DNA of 64,000 nucleotides from Neotamlana sedimentorum (GCF_000943565.1 NZ_JTDW01000007.1:62001-126000), one strand, 5' to 3'; positions 35,101-44,840 are shown, numbered from the stretch's first letter. Translations and numbers: made by a program. Notes: generated by a model not told the origin, from the sequence alone.

Positions 35101-36852
35101 GTGCAAAATTCAATTTTAAATCAAATACAATCACCTACAGAGCTACGTCTTTTAAACCCAAAGGACTTGCCTCAGCTTGCCCAAGAGTTACGTGAGTTTA
35201 TTATAAACATTGTAGCAACAAAACAAGGCCATTTAGGAGCGAGTTTAGGTGCTGTAGAACTTACAATTGCTTTGCATTATGTGTTTAACACACCAACAGA
35301 CGAACTTATTTGGGATGTTGGCCATCAAGCATACGGACATAAAATTTTAACTGGCAGAAAAGATGTTTTTCATACAAATCGAAGGTTAAACGGTATAAGT
35401 GGTTTTCCAAAACGAGAAGAAAGTGAATACGATGCATTTGGTGTTGGGCATTCATCAACCTCCATTTCTGCAGCTTTAGGTATGGCTATTGCATCACAGT
35501 TAAAAGGCGATAATAAACATCATGTTGCAGTAATAGGCGATGCCAGTATTGCTAGCGGAATGGCTTTTGAAGGTTTAAATCACGCCGGAGTTACCAATGC
35601 TAATTTACTCGTAATTTTAAACGATAATGCTATTGGTATAGACCCAAGTGTTGGAGCGTTAAAACAGTATTTAACCAATGTTAAAAAAGGCACACAAAAG
35701 CAAGATAATATTTTTGAAGCCTTAAATTTTAATTATTCAGGACCTATTGATGGGCATAATTTAGAAGCACTTATTTCTGAATTAAACCGATTAAAAACCA
35801 TAAAAGGCCCTAAATTTTTACATGTAATTACCACTAAAGGCAAAGGTTTAAAACAAGCAGAAAAGGACCAAGTAAAATATCATGCGCCTGGTAAATTTGA
35901 TGCCATAACAGGTGAAATTATACCAAAAACTAAATCCAGCTACACTAAATTTCAAGACGTATTTGGCGAAACCATAGTTGAATTGGCTAAGCTAAATGAA
36001 AATATTGTTGGAATTACGCCTGCAATGCCAACGGGAAGTTCTTTAAAATACATGATGGAAGAATTGCCCGAACGCGCCTTCGATGTTGGTATTGCCGAAC
36101 AACATGCCGTTACTCTGGCTGCAGGCATGGCAACACAAGGTTTAATTCCGTTTTGCAATATTTATTCCACCTTTTTGCAACGGGCTTACGACCAAATAAT
36201 TCATGATGTTGCTTTGCAAAAATTGCCTGTAATTTTTTGTTTAGATCGTGCCGGTTTGGTTGGTGAAGATGGCGCTACGCATCATGGTGTTTTCGATTTG
36301 AGTTATTTAAATTGCATACCAAATCTTGATGTTTTTGTACCAAGAAACGAGGTTGAGTTGCGTAACATCATGTACACTGCCCAATTGGGTTTAAATAAAC
36401 CCATCGCTATTCGTTATCCTCGCGGAACTGGAAATATGCTTAATTGGAAATTACCGTTTAAACCTATTGAAATTGGAAAAGGCGAACAGCTAAAACAAGG
36501 GAAAAACCTAGCTGTTTTAAGTGTTGGAACCATTGCTAACAACATTGCTAATACGATTGAAAATTTAGAAGTTTCGCATTACGATATGCGTTTTGTAAAA
36601 CCGCTTGATAAGGAGTTATTACATGATATTTTTAAAAACTATCACACCATAATTACTGTTGAAGATAATAGCGTAAAAGGCGGATTTGGATCTTCAATTT
36701 TAGAATTTGCTGCAAAATACAATTACAAAAACACCATTAAAGTTAAAGGTATTCCCGATAATTTTATTGAACATGGTAGCGTTGATGAGTTGCAGAGATT
36801 GGTTGGTTTAGATGTTAATAGTCTGAAAATCGAGTTTCAAAAATTTGTATAA
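35101..36852 (+). CDS. dxs: 1-deoxy-D-xylulose-5-phosphate synthase
   Basis: 583 residues from a GTG start. I chose it because family members begin about 15 residues before the S-P-x-x-L-R motif seen here, and because the upstream open frame runs through tadA. The thiamine-diphosphate motif GDASIASGMAFEGLNHAG is near 147. The transketolase pyrimidine domain has DVGIAEQHAVTLAAGMA near 330, and a C-terminal domain follows. It makes DXP from pyruvate and glyceraldehyde-3-phosphate, the entry step of the MEP isoprenoid pathway. It is somewhat shorter than E. coli Dxs (620), as is usual in Bacteroidota. Confidence 0.95.
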   Translation: MQNSILNQIQSPTELRLLNPKDLPQLAQELREFIINIVATKQGHLGASLGAVELTIALHYVFNTPTDELIWDVGHQAYGHKILTGRKDVFHTNRRLNGISGFPKREESEYDAFGVGHSSTSISAALGMAIASQLKGDNKHHVAVIGDASIASGMAFEGLNHAGVTNANLLVILNDNAIGIDPSVGALKQYLTNVKKGTQKQDNIFEALNFNYSGPIDGHNLEALISELNRLKTIKGPKFLHVITTKGKGLKQAEKDQVKYHAPGKFDAITGEIIPKTKSSYTKFQDVFGETIVELAKLNENIVGITPAMPTGSSLKYMMEELPERAFDVGIAEQHAVTLAAGMATQGLIPFCNIYSTFLQRAYDQIIHDVALQKLPVIFCLDRAGLVGEDGATHHGVFDLSYLNCIPNLDVFVPRNEVELRNIMYTAQLGLNKPIAIRYPRGTGNMLNWKLPFKPIEIGKGEQLKQGKNLAVLSVGTIANNIANTIENLEVSHYDMRFVKPLDKELLHDIFKNYHTIITVEDNSVKGGFGSSILEFAAKYNYKNTIKVKGIPDNFIEHGSVDELQRLVGLDVNSLKIEFQKFV

Positions 36853-36917
36853 CACTGTTCTTATTGTAGTTACAAAAATTTTAGCTAATTTAGTTAACAT
36901 CACTTTAGCTAATTTAT

Positions 36918-37673
36918 ATGCCAACAGCCACCACAATTCAAGAAGTTTTAGAGCAACTCGACGAAATTATTACCGAATGCATTGCAACCAATAATCGTAT
37001 GGGTTTGTTTGCTTATGTTTACCGCCGAACCACTGCCGAAATAGCTCTAGAAATTAGCTTGGGTCATTTTGAAAATAACCAACGCCTAGAAATAATGGAC
37101 GTGGCTTTTGCAAATTTATATTTAGAAGCCTACCAACGCTATAAAAACAACCAAGAAATATCGAAGTCTTGGGCTTTTGCTTTTAATAATTCCAACGAAT
37201 CGCTTAGTATTTTACAACATATTATGTTGGGGATGAATGCGCATATTAATCTCGATTTAGCCATTGCCACCGCTGCAACTATGAATGGAAAAGATATTAA
37301 CGCTATAAAAAATGACTTTAATAAAGTAAACGATATTTTATTTAGAATTACTAATGAGCTACAAGCACGATTAAGTCGGGTTTCACCAATTCTATTTTTA
37401 TTGGATTGGTTCGGAAAAAATAGTGATGAAATGATTATTGATTTTAGCATGCGAAAAGCTAGAGAACAGGCTTGGAATTCGGCTAAATTACTATGGTCGT
37501 TGGGAACTAATTATAATCCAGATGCTATTAAAAACATTGATAATTTGGTGCTTAAAGTTGCCGAAATTATTAGAAACCCAAAATCGAAAATTATTGGGTT
37601 TGTTCTAAAAATTATTTCTTTTTTTGAAGTTAAAACTGTTGGAAAGGTTATTGATAAACTTCGCGTGGATTAA
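36918..37673 (+). CDS. DUF5995-family protein
   Basis: 251 residues, mostly helical, no signal peptide. The HINLDLAIATAA segment near 113 and the RRTTAEIALEISLG segment near 37 match what I recall of the DUF5995 family, whose function is unknown. Two copies of the 13-mer TTTAGCTAATTTA lie just upstream. Own transcription unit is likely. Confidence 0.75.
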   Translation: MPTATTIQEVLEQLDEIITECIATNNRMGLFAYVYRRTTAEIALEISLGHFENNQRLEIMDVAFANLYLEAYQRYKNNQEISKSWAFAFNNSNESLSILQHIMLGMNAHINLDLAIATAATMNGKDINAIKNDFNKVNDILFRITNELQARLSRVSPILFLLDWFGKNSDEMIIDFSMRKAREQAWNSAKLLWSLGTNYNPDAIKNIDNLVLKVAEIIRNPKSKIIGFVLKIISFFEVKTVGKVIDKLRVD

Positions 37674-37714
37674 TGTTTTCAGGTTATAATTAATTTGCAA
37701 CAATAAAAAATAAA

Positions 37715-38233
37715 ATGGCTAATAAAAACGATATTAAAATAAGAGGAAAAGTTTTATCATCAAGCTTGTTGATTGAAGAACTACTGAATAAAATAATCTT
37801 TAATTTTTTTATTCCAAAATCTGTTGATAAAACAACAAGAAGTAAATTTTTAGAATTATTTGTTTTTAACAAGACTTTTGGTGGTAAAAAACAAATCTAC
37901 TGTGAATTATTAAAAACTAATAGATATAAATCCAAAGTTGTTAAACAATTGAAAGTAGCTCCTGTTGTAATCAATGGAATAATTATTTACGACTTTAAAT
38001 CTTTCAAATCTTTAGTTACTGAAAATCTAACCAAAGTAATAGAAATAAGAAATGTTATTGCTCATGGATACGACATTTCAAAAGCCTTCATCGCATTAGA
38101 AGAAAATGAGTTTATATTCGCTAATAAAAATAAGTACAAGAAAATAAGTGAATCAGATATTGATGATTACATTAAACTAACAAATGATACACTAAAACTT
38201 TTAGAAATAACAGCAGGGAGTTTACAAGATTAA
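37715..38233 (+). CDS. Small HEPN-like protein
   Basis: 172 residues, Lys/Ile/Asn-rich and helical. It carries RNVIAHG near residue 117, the R-x4-H motif typical of HEPN ribonucleases and related domains, preceded by a helix pair. No signal peptide. No nucleotidyltransferase (MNT) antitoxin partner is next to it. It may be a lone HEPN-type protein; catalytic activity cannot be judged from the motif alone. It lies in a looser, more AT-rich stretch between DUF5995 and dgt, next to a REP-like element. Confidence 0.65.
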   Translation: MANKNDIKIRGKVLSSSLLIEELLNKIIFNFFIPKSVDKTTRSKFLELFVFNKTFGGKKQIYCELLKTNRYKSKVVKQLKVAPVVINGIIIYDFKSFKSLVTENLTKVIEIRNVIAHGYDISKAFIALEENEFIFANKNKYKKISESDIDDYIKLTNDTLKLLEITAGSLQD

Positions 38234-38334
38234 AAAGCTTTAATAAAAATCTTTCGTTATATTATTTGTTTAACGTTTTACCTCTGCAAATAGCTTTTTT
38301 TAGTTGGGATAAACCTAAAACTTATTTGGTGGTT

Positions 38335-38428
38335 GCGTTAGGGATTGCAGTGGAAAGCCCGCAACTTGCGAGGACTTGCAACGGAAAGCCCGACCCCGAT
38401 CCCGAATATTCGGGACGGGGTAACGCCC
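38335..38428 (-). repeat. Interspersed REP-like element, copy B
   Basis: Reads GCGTTAGGGATTGCAGTGG at one end and GGGGTAACGCC at the other, the reverse orientation of copies A and C. A hairpin inside (about 38394-38422) is built on the palindrome CCCGAATATTCGGG. It ends 10 bp from the dgt stop codon. Confidence 0.7.
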
Positions 38429-38437
38429 AAAGGGTTT

Positions 38438-39778
38438 TTAAAACCCGATACCTTTTATTTTTTTGTATTCTAAAATGGCTTTGCTATCGGACAAAGACGC
38501 GACGTAATGGCAAACACTTAACAAACGCTTGTACAAACTGGTTTGGTTGGTTTGCAAACTAGCAGGTAAACTTTTTAAAATAAGCTTATCGTAATTTGAT
38601 GCTTGGTCTTTAAAACTGTTATTAACGGCTTGCGTGTAAGCGGTTAACAAGGTTTTTATAACCCCGTATCCTACAATTTCTTTATCGATTACCTCTTTGG
38701 ATTGGTAAATATTTTCGATACTAATTTTTATAATATCTTTTATTTGAGCATCGTACTTGCTCTTATCGAGTAGTGCACAGTTAAATTCGCCGTTAAGTAT
38801 AGCGTCTTCATTTTCCATAAATACGTTTACAGCATCGTCGATTAGGCTTCCTATGGCTAATGCCCGTAAGTAACCAATGCGATCTTCGCGGGTGGCGAGT
38901 CCGTAATAATTCTCTGGTTTTATGGTGTTTCGTATAATTTTCGACAAATATTCTAAGGCAAATTCTTCTTGTATAAGGCCAAGGTTTATACCATCTTCAA
39001 AATCGATTATGGTGTAGCAAATATCGTCGGCCGCCTCTACTAAAAAAGTTAATGGATGGCGTGAAAAACTAACATCTGTTTCGCTTCGTTTTTGTAAACC
39101 TAAACTATTAGCTACATCGATAAAGGCTTCTTTTTCGCTTTGAAAAAAGCCATATTTTTTATCGGCAATATGCGTTGTTGGTTTTTTTGGAAGCGACTCT
39201 TTTGGGTATTTTGTAAAAGCGCCTAAGGTTGCGTAGCTTAGTCTTAATCCGCCTTCGCGACCTTGACGTGTTTCGGCCAAAATTTTAAAACCGTTAGCAT
39301 TTCCTTCAAAATCGCATAAATCTTGATACTCTTTAGGAGTTAATTCTGTTTTATATGTTTTACCTTCTCCGTTTATAAAAAATTCGCCAATGGCTTTTTC
39401 TCCAGAATGTCCAAACGGCGGATTTCCAATATCATGCGCCAAAGCAGCTGCAGCAACAATGGCTCCAAAATCGTTAGCCTTATAACCTAAATCGTATTGT
39501 AAATGCGGGTATTTATCCAGAATTTTTTTTCCTGCTAATCGTCCTAAAGAACGGCCAACCACACTAACTTCTAAACTGTGAGTAAGACGTGTGTGCACAA
39601 AATCGGTTTCGGAAAGTGGTATAACCTGAGTTTTATCTTGTAAGCTTCGAAACGCTGATGAAAATATGACACGATCGTAATCGACCTCAAAACCCAAACG
39701 GGTTTCGTCTTGCGCAATTCGTAAACGTGGCTCCGTATCGCCAAATCGTTTTAAAGATAATAGTTTTTCCCAGTTCAT
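38438..39778 (-). CDS. dgt: Deoxyguanosinetriphosphate triphosphohydrolase (dGTPase)
   Basis: 446 residues from the ATG at 39776-39778 (MNWEKLLSLKRFG); an in-frame ATG 36 bp upstream would add 12 residues unlike the family. HD-domain ligands are seen in RLTHSLEVS near 65 and ALAHDIGNPPFGHSG near 114, with a further Asp in EAADDICYTIIDFEDG. It hydrolyses dGTP to deoxyguanosine and triphosphate, controlling the dNTP pool. Single gene with a REP-like element at its 3' end. Confidence 0.93.
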   Translation of the reverse strand: MNWEKLLSLKRFGDTEPRLRIAQDETRLGFEVDYDRVIFSSAFRSLQDKTQVIPLSETDFVHTRLTHSLEVSVVGRSLGRLAGKKILDKYPHLQYDLGYKANDFGAIVAAAALAHDIGNPPFGHSGEKAIGEFFINGEGKTYKTELTPKEYQDLCDFEGNANGFKILAETRQGREGGLRLSYATLGAFTKYPKESLPKKPTTHIADKKYGFFQSEKEAFIDVANSLGLQKRSETDVSFSRHPLTFLVEAADDICYTIIDFEDGINLGLIQEEFALEYLSKIIRNTIKPENYYGLATREDRIGYLRALAIGSLIDDAVNVFMENEDAILNGEFNCALLDKSKYDAQIKDIIKISIENIYQSKEVIDKEIVGYGVIKTLLTAYTQAVNNSFKDQASNYDKLILKSLPASLQTNQTSLYKRLLSVCHYVASLSDSKAILEYKKIKGIGF

Positions 39779-39870
39779 TGTTTTAGTAAAATGAAAGCAA
39801 TATAACATTTCCAAATAATATAGGACTAAAAACGGCTTAACATTACGATAAACTTTTAATTAACTTTTGT

Positions 39871-39914
39871 TGATGTTTTGGTAACATTGGGTTTGATTGA
39901 TTGCTTTTTATTTG
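39871..39914 (+). promoter_or_regulatory. Predicted regulon promoter 1 (11-bp direct repeat + -7 box)
   Basis: Degenerate repeat TGATGT (39871-39876), spacer TTTGG, TAACAT (39882-39887). The -7-like box TTTATTTG is at 39907-39914, 25 bp from the start of the TAACAT half. The same spacing occurs at 40476-40519 and 45418-45461. Confidence 0.45.
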
Positions 39915-39937
39915 CAGTTGAATTTTTAATTCAACTC

Positions 39938-40315
39938 ATGAAACATTTTTTAATTGCTTTAAGCTTCGTTTTTACAGGCACCATGTTCGCCCAAAATAGC
40001 CACGCCATTTCTGGAGCGTTATTCGATGCCGAAATTGAAAATTCACCTTTAGCTTTTGCCGAAGTTTTAATTAAAGAAACTGGCGAAAAAACACTAACCA
40101 ACGCCCAAGGCGTATTTAAGTTTGAAGCTTTAGAAAACACAACTTATACTTTAGTGTTTTCGTTTGCAGGATACGACAACAAGGAAGTAGCTGTTAACAA
40201 TAACACTACTAACAAAGAAGCTTTAAAAATAGCATTGCAAGCTAAAACCATTTCTTTCGAAGACTTAGCAAGTGTTTTAGAAAAAGCCGACAACAAAACG
40301 GTTGCTCCTAACTAA
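39938..40315 (+). CDS. Small exported CarboxypepD_reg-domain protein
   Basis: 125 residues from the ATG at 39938, where a signal peptide begins (MKHFLIALSFVFTGTMFAQ); an earlier ATG at 39878 in the same frame would give an unlikely extension. The mature part is one CarboxypepD_reg/CNA-type beta-sandwich (SGALFDAEIENSPLAFAEVLIKE ... FAGYDNKEVAVNN), the same module found at the front of TonB receptors, here without plug or barrel. It lies upstream of the lipoprotein/TonB-receptor pair and shares their promoter motif, so it may work with them. Confidence 0.78.
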   Translation: MKHFLIALSFVFTGTMFAQNSHAISGALFDAEIENSPLAFAEVLIKETGEKTLTNAQGVFKFEALENTTYTLVFSFAGYDNKEVAVNNNTTNKEALKIALQAKTISFEDLASVLEKADNKTVAPN

Positions 40316-40475
40316 TAAACACAAACTATTTCCTCCTCTCCTCTTTAAAAAGTAAATTTTATTTACTGAAAATTGCCACGTATTAACGCTAATTTTTAGT
40401 GTTAAATTAATGTTAACGAATGTTTTTAAAAATCAAAATCAATAACGTTAACCTAACCTTTTTATTACTGTTGTT

Positions 40476-40519
40476 TAATCTTTCGGTAACACAATATTAA
40501 ACGTACAGTGGTTTCTTTG
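40476..40519 (+). promoter_or_regulatory. Predicted regulon promoter 2 (11-bp direct repeat + -7 box)
   Basis: TAATCT (40476-40481), spacer TTCGG when counted to TAACAC (40487-40492), period 11 bp. The -7-like box TTTCTTTG is at 40512-40519, again 25 bp after the second half-site starts. It lies about 45 bp before the lipoprotein gene at 40565. Confidence 0.55.
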
Positions 40520-40564
40520 CGCAGAGAAAATTAAATCAAAAAAATATCTAAAAAATTAATACTC

Positions 40565-41863
40565 ATGAAAAAATCGTTCTTAACTTTTTTAACTGCATCT
40601 GCTTTAGTGTTTACTGGATGTTTACAAGATGATGATACTCCAATTATTATAGAGGAGGTTACAAACAATTATTACAATAATGGTGATACTGATAGTGGTG
40701 ATGATGCTGATTATGAAACCATAGTGGTTTCTGGTGGTATTGCGCTTGATGCAACTTGGTTTGCAGATAAGGTTTACGTTTTAGATAGAAAAGTTGTAGT
40801 ACAAGAAGGTGTTACTTTAACTATCGAGCCAGGAACTATTATAAAAGGTAGAGCGGGTACAGGTTCTTTATCTTCTGCTTTAATTGTTGCAAGAGGTGCT
40901 CAAATTAGTGCTATTGGAACTGCAGATGCTCCAATTATTTTTACTTCAGAAAGTGATGAGATAGCGCCAGGAGAAACTTCAAGTCCTAACTTAACTTCTG
41001 ATAACAGAGGTTTATGGGGAGGAATTATTATGTTAGGTAATGCTACAATATCTGTTTCAGGTGATACTGGTCTTGCAAATATTGAAGGTATTGCTGCAGA
41101 TGATACTTTTGGATTATATGGTGCCGATTTAGCTAACGGTGAATCTTTTGATGATGCTGATAGTTCAGGTACTTTACAATATGTTTCTATCCGTCACGGT
41201 GGTGCTTTATTAGGAGAAGGAAACGAAATTAACGGATTAACTCTTGGTGGTGTTGGTACAGGAACTACTATCGATAATGTAGAAGTTGTTGCTAACGTTG
41301 ATGATGGTATCGAATTTTTCGGTGGAACAGTAAACGCTTCTAACTTATTAGTATGGGCTCAAGGTGATGATGCTTTAGATATCGACCAAGCTTATTCTGG
41401 AACTATTACTAACGCTGTAGTTATTTTAGGTGATGCTTCAGATCACGGTTTAGAAATTGATGGTCCAGAAGGTTCAATTAATGGTGAGTTTACTATCAAC
41501 GATTTAACACTTATTGGTAACACTGCAACTCCAAACGGTGAGTATGCAGATTGGAGAAGTAACGCACAAGGACATGTAAACAATGTTTATGCTTACGGAT
41601 TTAAAGATACTTCTGATGTAGAGTTAGATAACGATGGTGTTGCTGTTAACTATAACGCTGGTTTAATTTCTATGAGTAAATGGGAAATCGTTTTACCTGC
41701 TGGTGTAACAGATGTTACTAGCATCTTTAAAAACAATGCAGAAAACGAAACTGTAACAGGTTTAGGTTCTGAAGCTACTGCTGTAACTCTAGGGAGTCAA
41801 ACAGTTGGAGCTACTACTACTGTTTTTGGCTGGACATACGCAGCTGAAAACGTAGATTTCTAA
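40565..41863 (+). CDS. Lipoprotein with right-handed beta-helix-like fold
   Basis: 432 residues. The lipoprotein signal ends LVFTGCLQDDD (Cys near 19). An Asn/Asp-rich linker is followed by a Gly-, Val- and Asp-rich region with helical-rung patterns (VVVQEGVTLTIEPGTIIKG, then ADAPIIFTSE and LWGGIIMLGNATI), as in parallel beta-helix proteins. It is 70 bp ahead of a TonB receptor on the same strand, separated by a strong hairpin. In Bacteroidota such pairs make a surface lipoprotein plus its transporter; the ligand is unknown. Confidence 0.78.
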   Translation: MKKSFLTFLTASALVFTGCLQDDDTPIIIEEVTNNYYNNGDTDSGDDADYETIVVSGGIALDATWFADKVYVLDRKVVVQEGVTLTIEPGTIIKGRAGTGSLSSALIVARGAQISAIGTADAPIIFTSESDEIAPGETSSPNLTSDNRGLWGGIIMLGNATISVSGDTGLANIEGIAADDTFGLYGADLANGESFDDADSSGTLQYVSIRHGGALLGEGNEINGLTLGGVGTGTTIDNVEVVANVDDGIEFFGGTVNASNLLVWAQGDDALDIDQAYSGTITNAVVILGDASDHGLEIDGPEGSINGEFTINDLTLIGNTATPNGEYADWRSNAQGHVNNVYAYGFKDTSDVELDNDGVAVNYNAGLISMSKWEIVLPAGVTDVTSIFKNNAENETVTGLGSEATAVTLGSQTVGATTTVFGWTYAAENVDF

Positions 41864-41889
41864 TTAAAACCCATTATTTAATAAAATAA

Positions 41890-41920
41890 ATACAACTGCT
41901 CACAAGGTGAGCAGTTGTAT
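41890..41920 (+). promoter_or_regulatory. Intercistronic hairpin
   Basis: Perfect 14-bp stem, ATACAACTGCTCAC (41890-41903) and GTGAGCAGTTGTAT (41907-41920), 3-nt loop, between the lipoprotein and TonB-receptor genes. No T-run follows. It could protect the upstream mRNA or set the ratio of the two products. Confidence 0.65.
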
Positions 41921-41933
41921 ATAAAACTCATTT

Positions 41934-44822
41934 ATGAAAAATAATTTAATAGTTCTTATTCTATTTGTAATAGGATTATTTAATGTTGCACAAGCACAAA
42001 CCGGTATTATTGCTGGTAATGTTATTGATGGCGACTATAACAATGAGCCCCTTGCATTTGCGAATATATTGGTTAAAGGAACTACAACTGGTACAACATC
42101 AGATTTTGATGGTAAATACCAAATGGATTTAAATGCCGGTACTTATAATATTATCTTTTCTTTTGTTGGTTACGAAACCAAAGAGATTAGCGGTGTTGTA
42201 ATAAACGCAGGTCAGGTTACTAATTTAGATGTTACTTTAGCTTCGAATGCTTTAGATGAAATTGTAATTACAACTAGTGTAAAGCGTAATACAGAATCTG
42301 CTGCATTAGCACTTCAAAAGAAATCGGTAACATTATTAGATGCCATGTCTGCCCAAAGTATAAAGAAAACTGGTGCAGGAGATGTAGCTAGTGCTGTAAA
42401 AAGTGTTCCTGGTGTTTCTGTACAAGGCGGTAAATATGTTTATGTTCGTGGTCTTGGAGATAGATACTCAAAATCTATTTTAAATGGTGTAGATATTCCT
42501 GGTTTAGATCCAGATAGAAACACCGTACAAATGGATGTGTTCCCTACAAATATTATTGATAATATTGTTGTTGTTAAGTCTGCAGCTGCAGAACATCCAG
42601 CAGATTTTACTGGTGGTATTGTAGATGTTATTACAAAAGATTTCCCTACAAAAGCCGAATATTCTATTTCTTTAGGCGCGGCTTACAACCCAAGTATGCA
42701 CTTTAACGATGAAGCGCTTAAATACGAAGGAAGTGATACAGATATTTTTGGTTACGACGATGGTACTAGAAAGTTACCTATTAACCGTTACCAACCAATT
42801 CCTGGAACTTTTGAAAACAAAACATTACTTACAACTTTAACAAATCGTTTTGAGAAACAACTTAAAGCAGATAACTTTACTAACGGAGCTAACTTCGATT
42901 TAGGTTTTACCTTAGGAAATCAATATGCTTTAAAAAACGACGATAAATTTGGTTACCAAGTTGCTGTTTCGTACAAAAACGATGTTACATTTTACGACGA
43001 AAGAATTGATGGTCGTTATACTAGACGTGTTACTTCAGGATCTGAAAATATTTTCGAATTAGATGGAAATAGATTAAGTACCGGATCGGAAAGTATAAAC
43101 ACGGTACTTTTAAGTGGATTAGTTGGAGTTACTTATAAAACCAGTCGTTCTAAGTATAAAGTTAACTTTTTACACATTCAAAATGGTGAAACAACTTCAA
43201 ACTTCTTAGAGCAACAAATAAATACCAGTGGTGGTGTTGGTGCTTTCGAACCAGTTGTAAAAGATGGTTTATTGTACACACAACGCTCAATTAGTAATTT
43301 ATTAGTAGCAGGTTCTCATAATTGGGGCACTGAAAACGATTGGACTTTCGATTGGAAATTTGCGCCTACATTTACCGGTGTTTACGATAAAGATCATAGA
43401 ATTACGCCATTACAAATTAGTGATGATGGTGATTATTTTATTTCTCCAAGTGCTTCTAGTTACCCATTACAATTATGGAGAAACTTATCGGAAGAAAACT
43501 GGACAGGTAAAGTAGATTTTACTAAAAAAGTAAGCATTTTTAGTAGTCCTGCTAAAATTAAATTTGGTGGTGCACACACTTATAAGTTTAGAGATTTTAG
43601 TATTGATAATTACGCGTTTACTTCAACAAACTTAATTATTCCAAATGGAAATAGTAATTTATTATTAGCAGACGAAAACATTTGGACACCAGATACTGGT
43701 GCAGGTACATACTTAAACTTAGAGAATGTTTACGAGCCTTCAAACTCTTATGAAGGAGAGTCTCAGGTTAGTGCTACATATTTTTCAGCAGAATTTAATT
43801 TCTCAGAAAAACTTAAAAGTGTTTTAGGAATACGCACAGAATATTATTCTCAATATTATACAGGTGAAGAAAATGATGGAACGTCTTATACTAGAGAAAA
43901 CATTATCGATGTAATAGATTTTTACCCTTCGGCAAACTTAATTTATGCTTTAACCGAAGAATCTAACTTAAGAGCATCATACTCTCGTACAACAGCAAGA
44001 CCATCTTTTAAAGAAGCTTCAAGTGCACAAATTTACGATCCTGTAACTAACGATACGTTTTTAGGAAACGGATTTGGTAAATTTGATTCTGAAGGTGATG
44101 TAATTTACGATCCTATTAGCCCAAGTTATATTACTAACTTCGACTTGAGATACGAAATATTTAGAGAAGAAGGCCAAATGATTGCGGTAAGTGGTTTTTA
44201 TAAATCATTTAAAGACCCGATAGAAATTGTATTTATGCCAAATACAAGTTCGGCTTCACCACAATTTACAGTTGCTAATCTTGGAGACTCAAAAGTATAT
44301 GGAGCAGAGTTAGAATTTCGTCAAAACTTCGGTTTTTTAAGCGAATCTTTAACAAATTTAAAGCTTACAGCTAATGCGTCTTACACGCAATCTGAGCTTG
44401 AAATGTCTGAATTCGAATACCAATTACGTACGGCAGAAGGTACTCTTAAAACAGGAGAATCTGTAGATAGAATTCGTGATTTACAAGGTATGTCGCCTTA
44501 CTTAATAAATGTTGGTTTAGATTACGATTTCGTTGACAAGGATATTAGAGCTGGTTTGTTCTATAATGTTCAAGGTAAAACTTTAGAGATTGTTGGTACT
44601 GGATTTTTCCCAGATATTTACACACAACCTTTTCATAGTTTAAACTTTACATCTAACTTTACTTTAGGAGAAAAGAAAAGATCTTCAATTTCACTTAAAG
44701 TAAATAACATCTTAGGAGAAGAAAGAGAAAGTCATTACGAATCGTTTAATGCACAAAATCAAGTATTTTCTTTAAGACAACCAGGAACAGAATTTTCTTT
44801 AGGATATTCTTTAAAGTTCTAA
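41934..44822 (+). CDS. TonB-dependent outer-membrane receptor
   Basis: 962 residues. The signal peptide covers about 1-21 (AQAQ). A CarboxypepD_reg domain follows at about 24-110, then a plug domain at about 125-240 (KRNTESAALALQKKSVTLLD, YVYVRGLGDRYSKSILNGV) and a barrel ending in EFSLGYSLKF. The plug type with GLGDRYS is found in a Bacteroidota receptor group not paired with SusD. It shares a transcript with the beta-helix lipoprotein. The promoter motif it shares with the PiT phosphate transporter suggests a role in getting phosphorus compounds; this is inference. Confidence 0.93.
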   Translation: MKNNLIVLILFVIGLFNVAQAQTGIIAGNVIDGDYNNEPLAFANILVKGTTTGTTSDFDGKYQMDLNAGTYNIIFSFVGYETKEISGVVINAGQVTNLDVTLASNALDEIVITTSVKRNTESAALALQKKSVTLLDAMSAQSIKKTGAGDVASAVKSVPGVSVQGGKYVYVRGLGDRYSKSILNGVDIPGLDPDRNTVQMDVFPTNIIDNIVVVKSAAAEHPADFTGGIVDVITKDFPTKAEYSISLGAAYNPSMHFNDEALKYEGSDTDIFGYDDGTRKLPINRYQPIPGTFENKTLLTTLTNRFEKQLKADNFTNGANFDLGFTLGNQYALKNDDKFGYQVAVSYKNDVTFYDERIDGRYTRRVTSGSENIFELDGNRLSTGSESINTVLLSGLVGVTYKTSRSKYKVNFLHIQNGETTSNFLEQQINTSGGVGAFEPVVKDGLLYTQRSISNLLVAGSHNWGTENDWTFDWKFAPTFTGVYDKDHRITPLQISDDGDYFISPSASSYPLQLWRNLSEENWTGKVDFTKKVSIFSSPAKIKFGGAHTYKFRDFSIDNYAFTSTNLIIPNGNSNLLLADENIWTPDTGAGTYLNLENVYEPSNSYEGESQVSATYFSAEFNFSEKLKSVLGIRTEYYSQYYTGEENDGTSYTRENIIDVIDFYPSANLIYALTEESNLRASYSRTTARPSFKEASSAQIYDPVTNDTFLGNGFGKFDSEGDVIYDPISPSYITNFDLRYEIFREEGQMIAVSGFYKSFKDPIEIVFMPNTSSASPQFTVANLGDSKVYGAELEFRQNFGFLSESLTNLKLTANASYTQSELEMSEFEYQLRTAEGTLKTGESVDRIRDLQGMSPYLINVGLDYDFVDKDIRAGLFYNVQGKTLEIVGTGFFPDIYTQPFHSLNFTSNFTLGEKKRSSISLKVNNILGEERESHYESFNAQNQVFSLRQPGTEFSLGYSLKF

Positions 44823-44840
44823 ATCTTAAAATTTTAAATA

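Noticed and set aside
38266-38562. 98-residue plus-strand frame before dgt
   Set aside because: Covers a REP-like element and the 3' end of dgt; no protein-like pattern.
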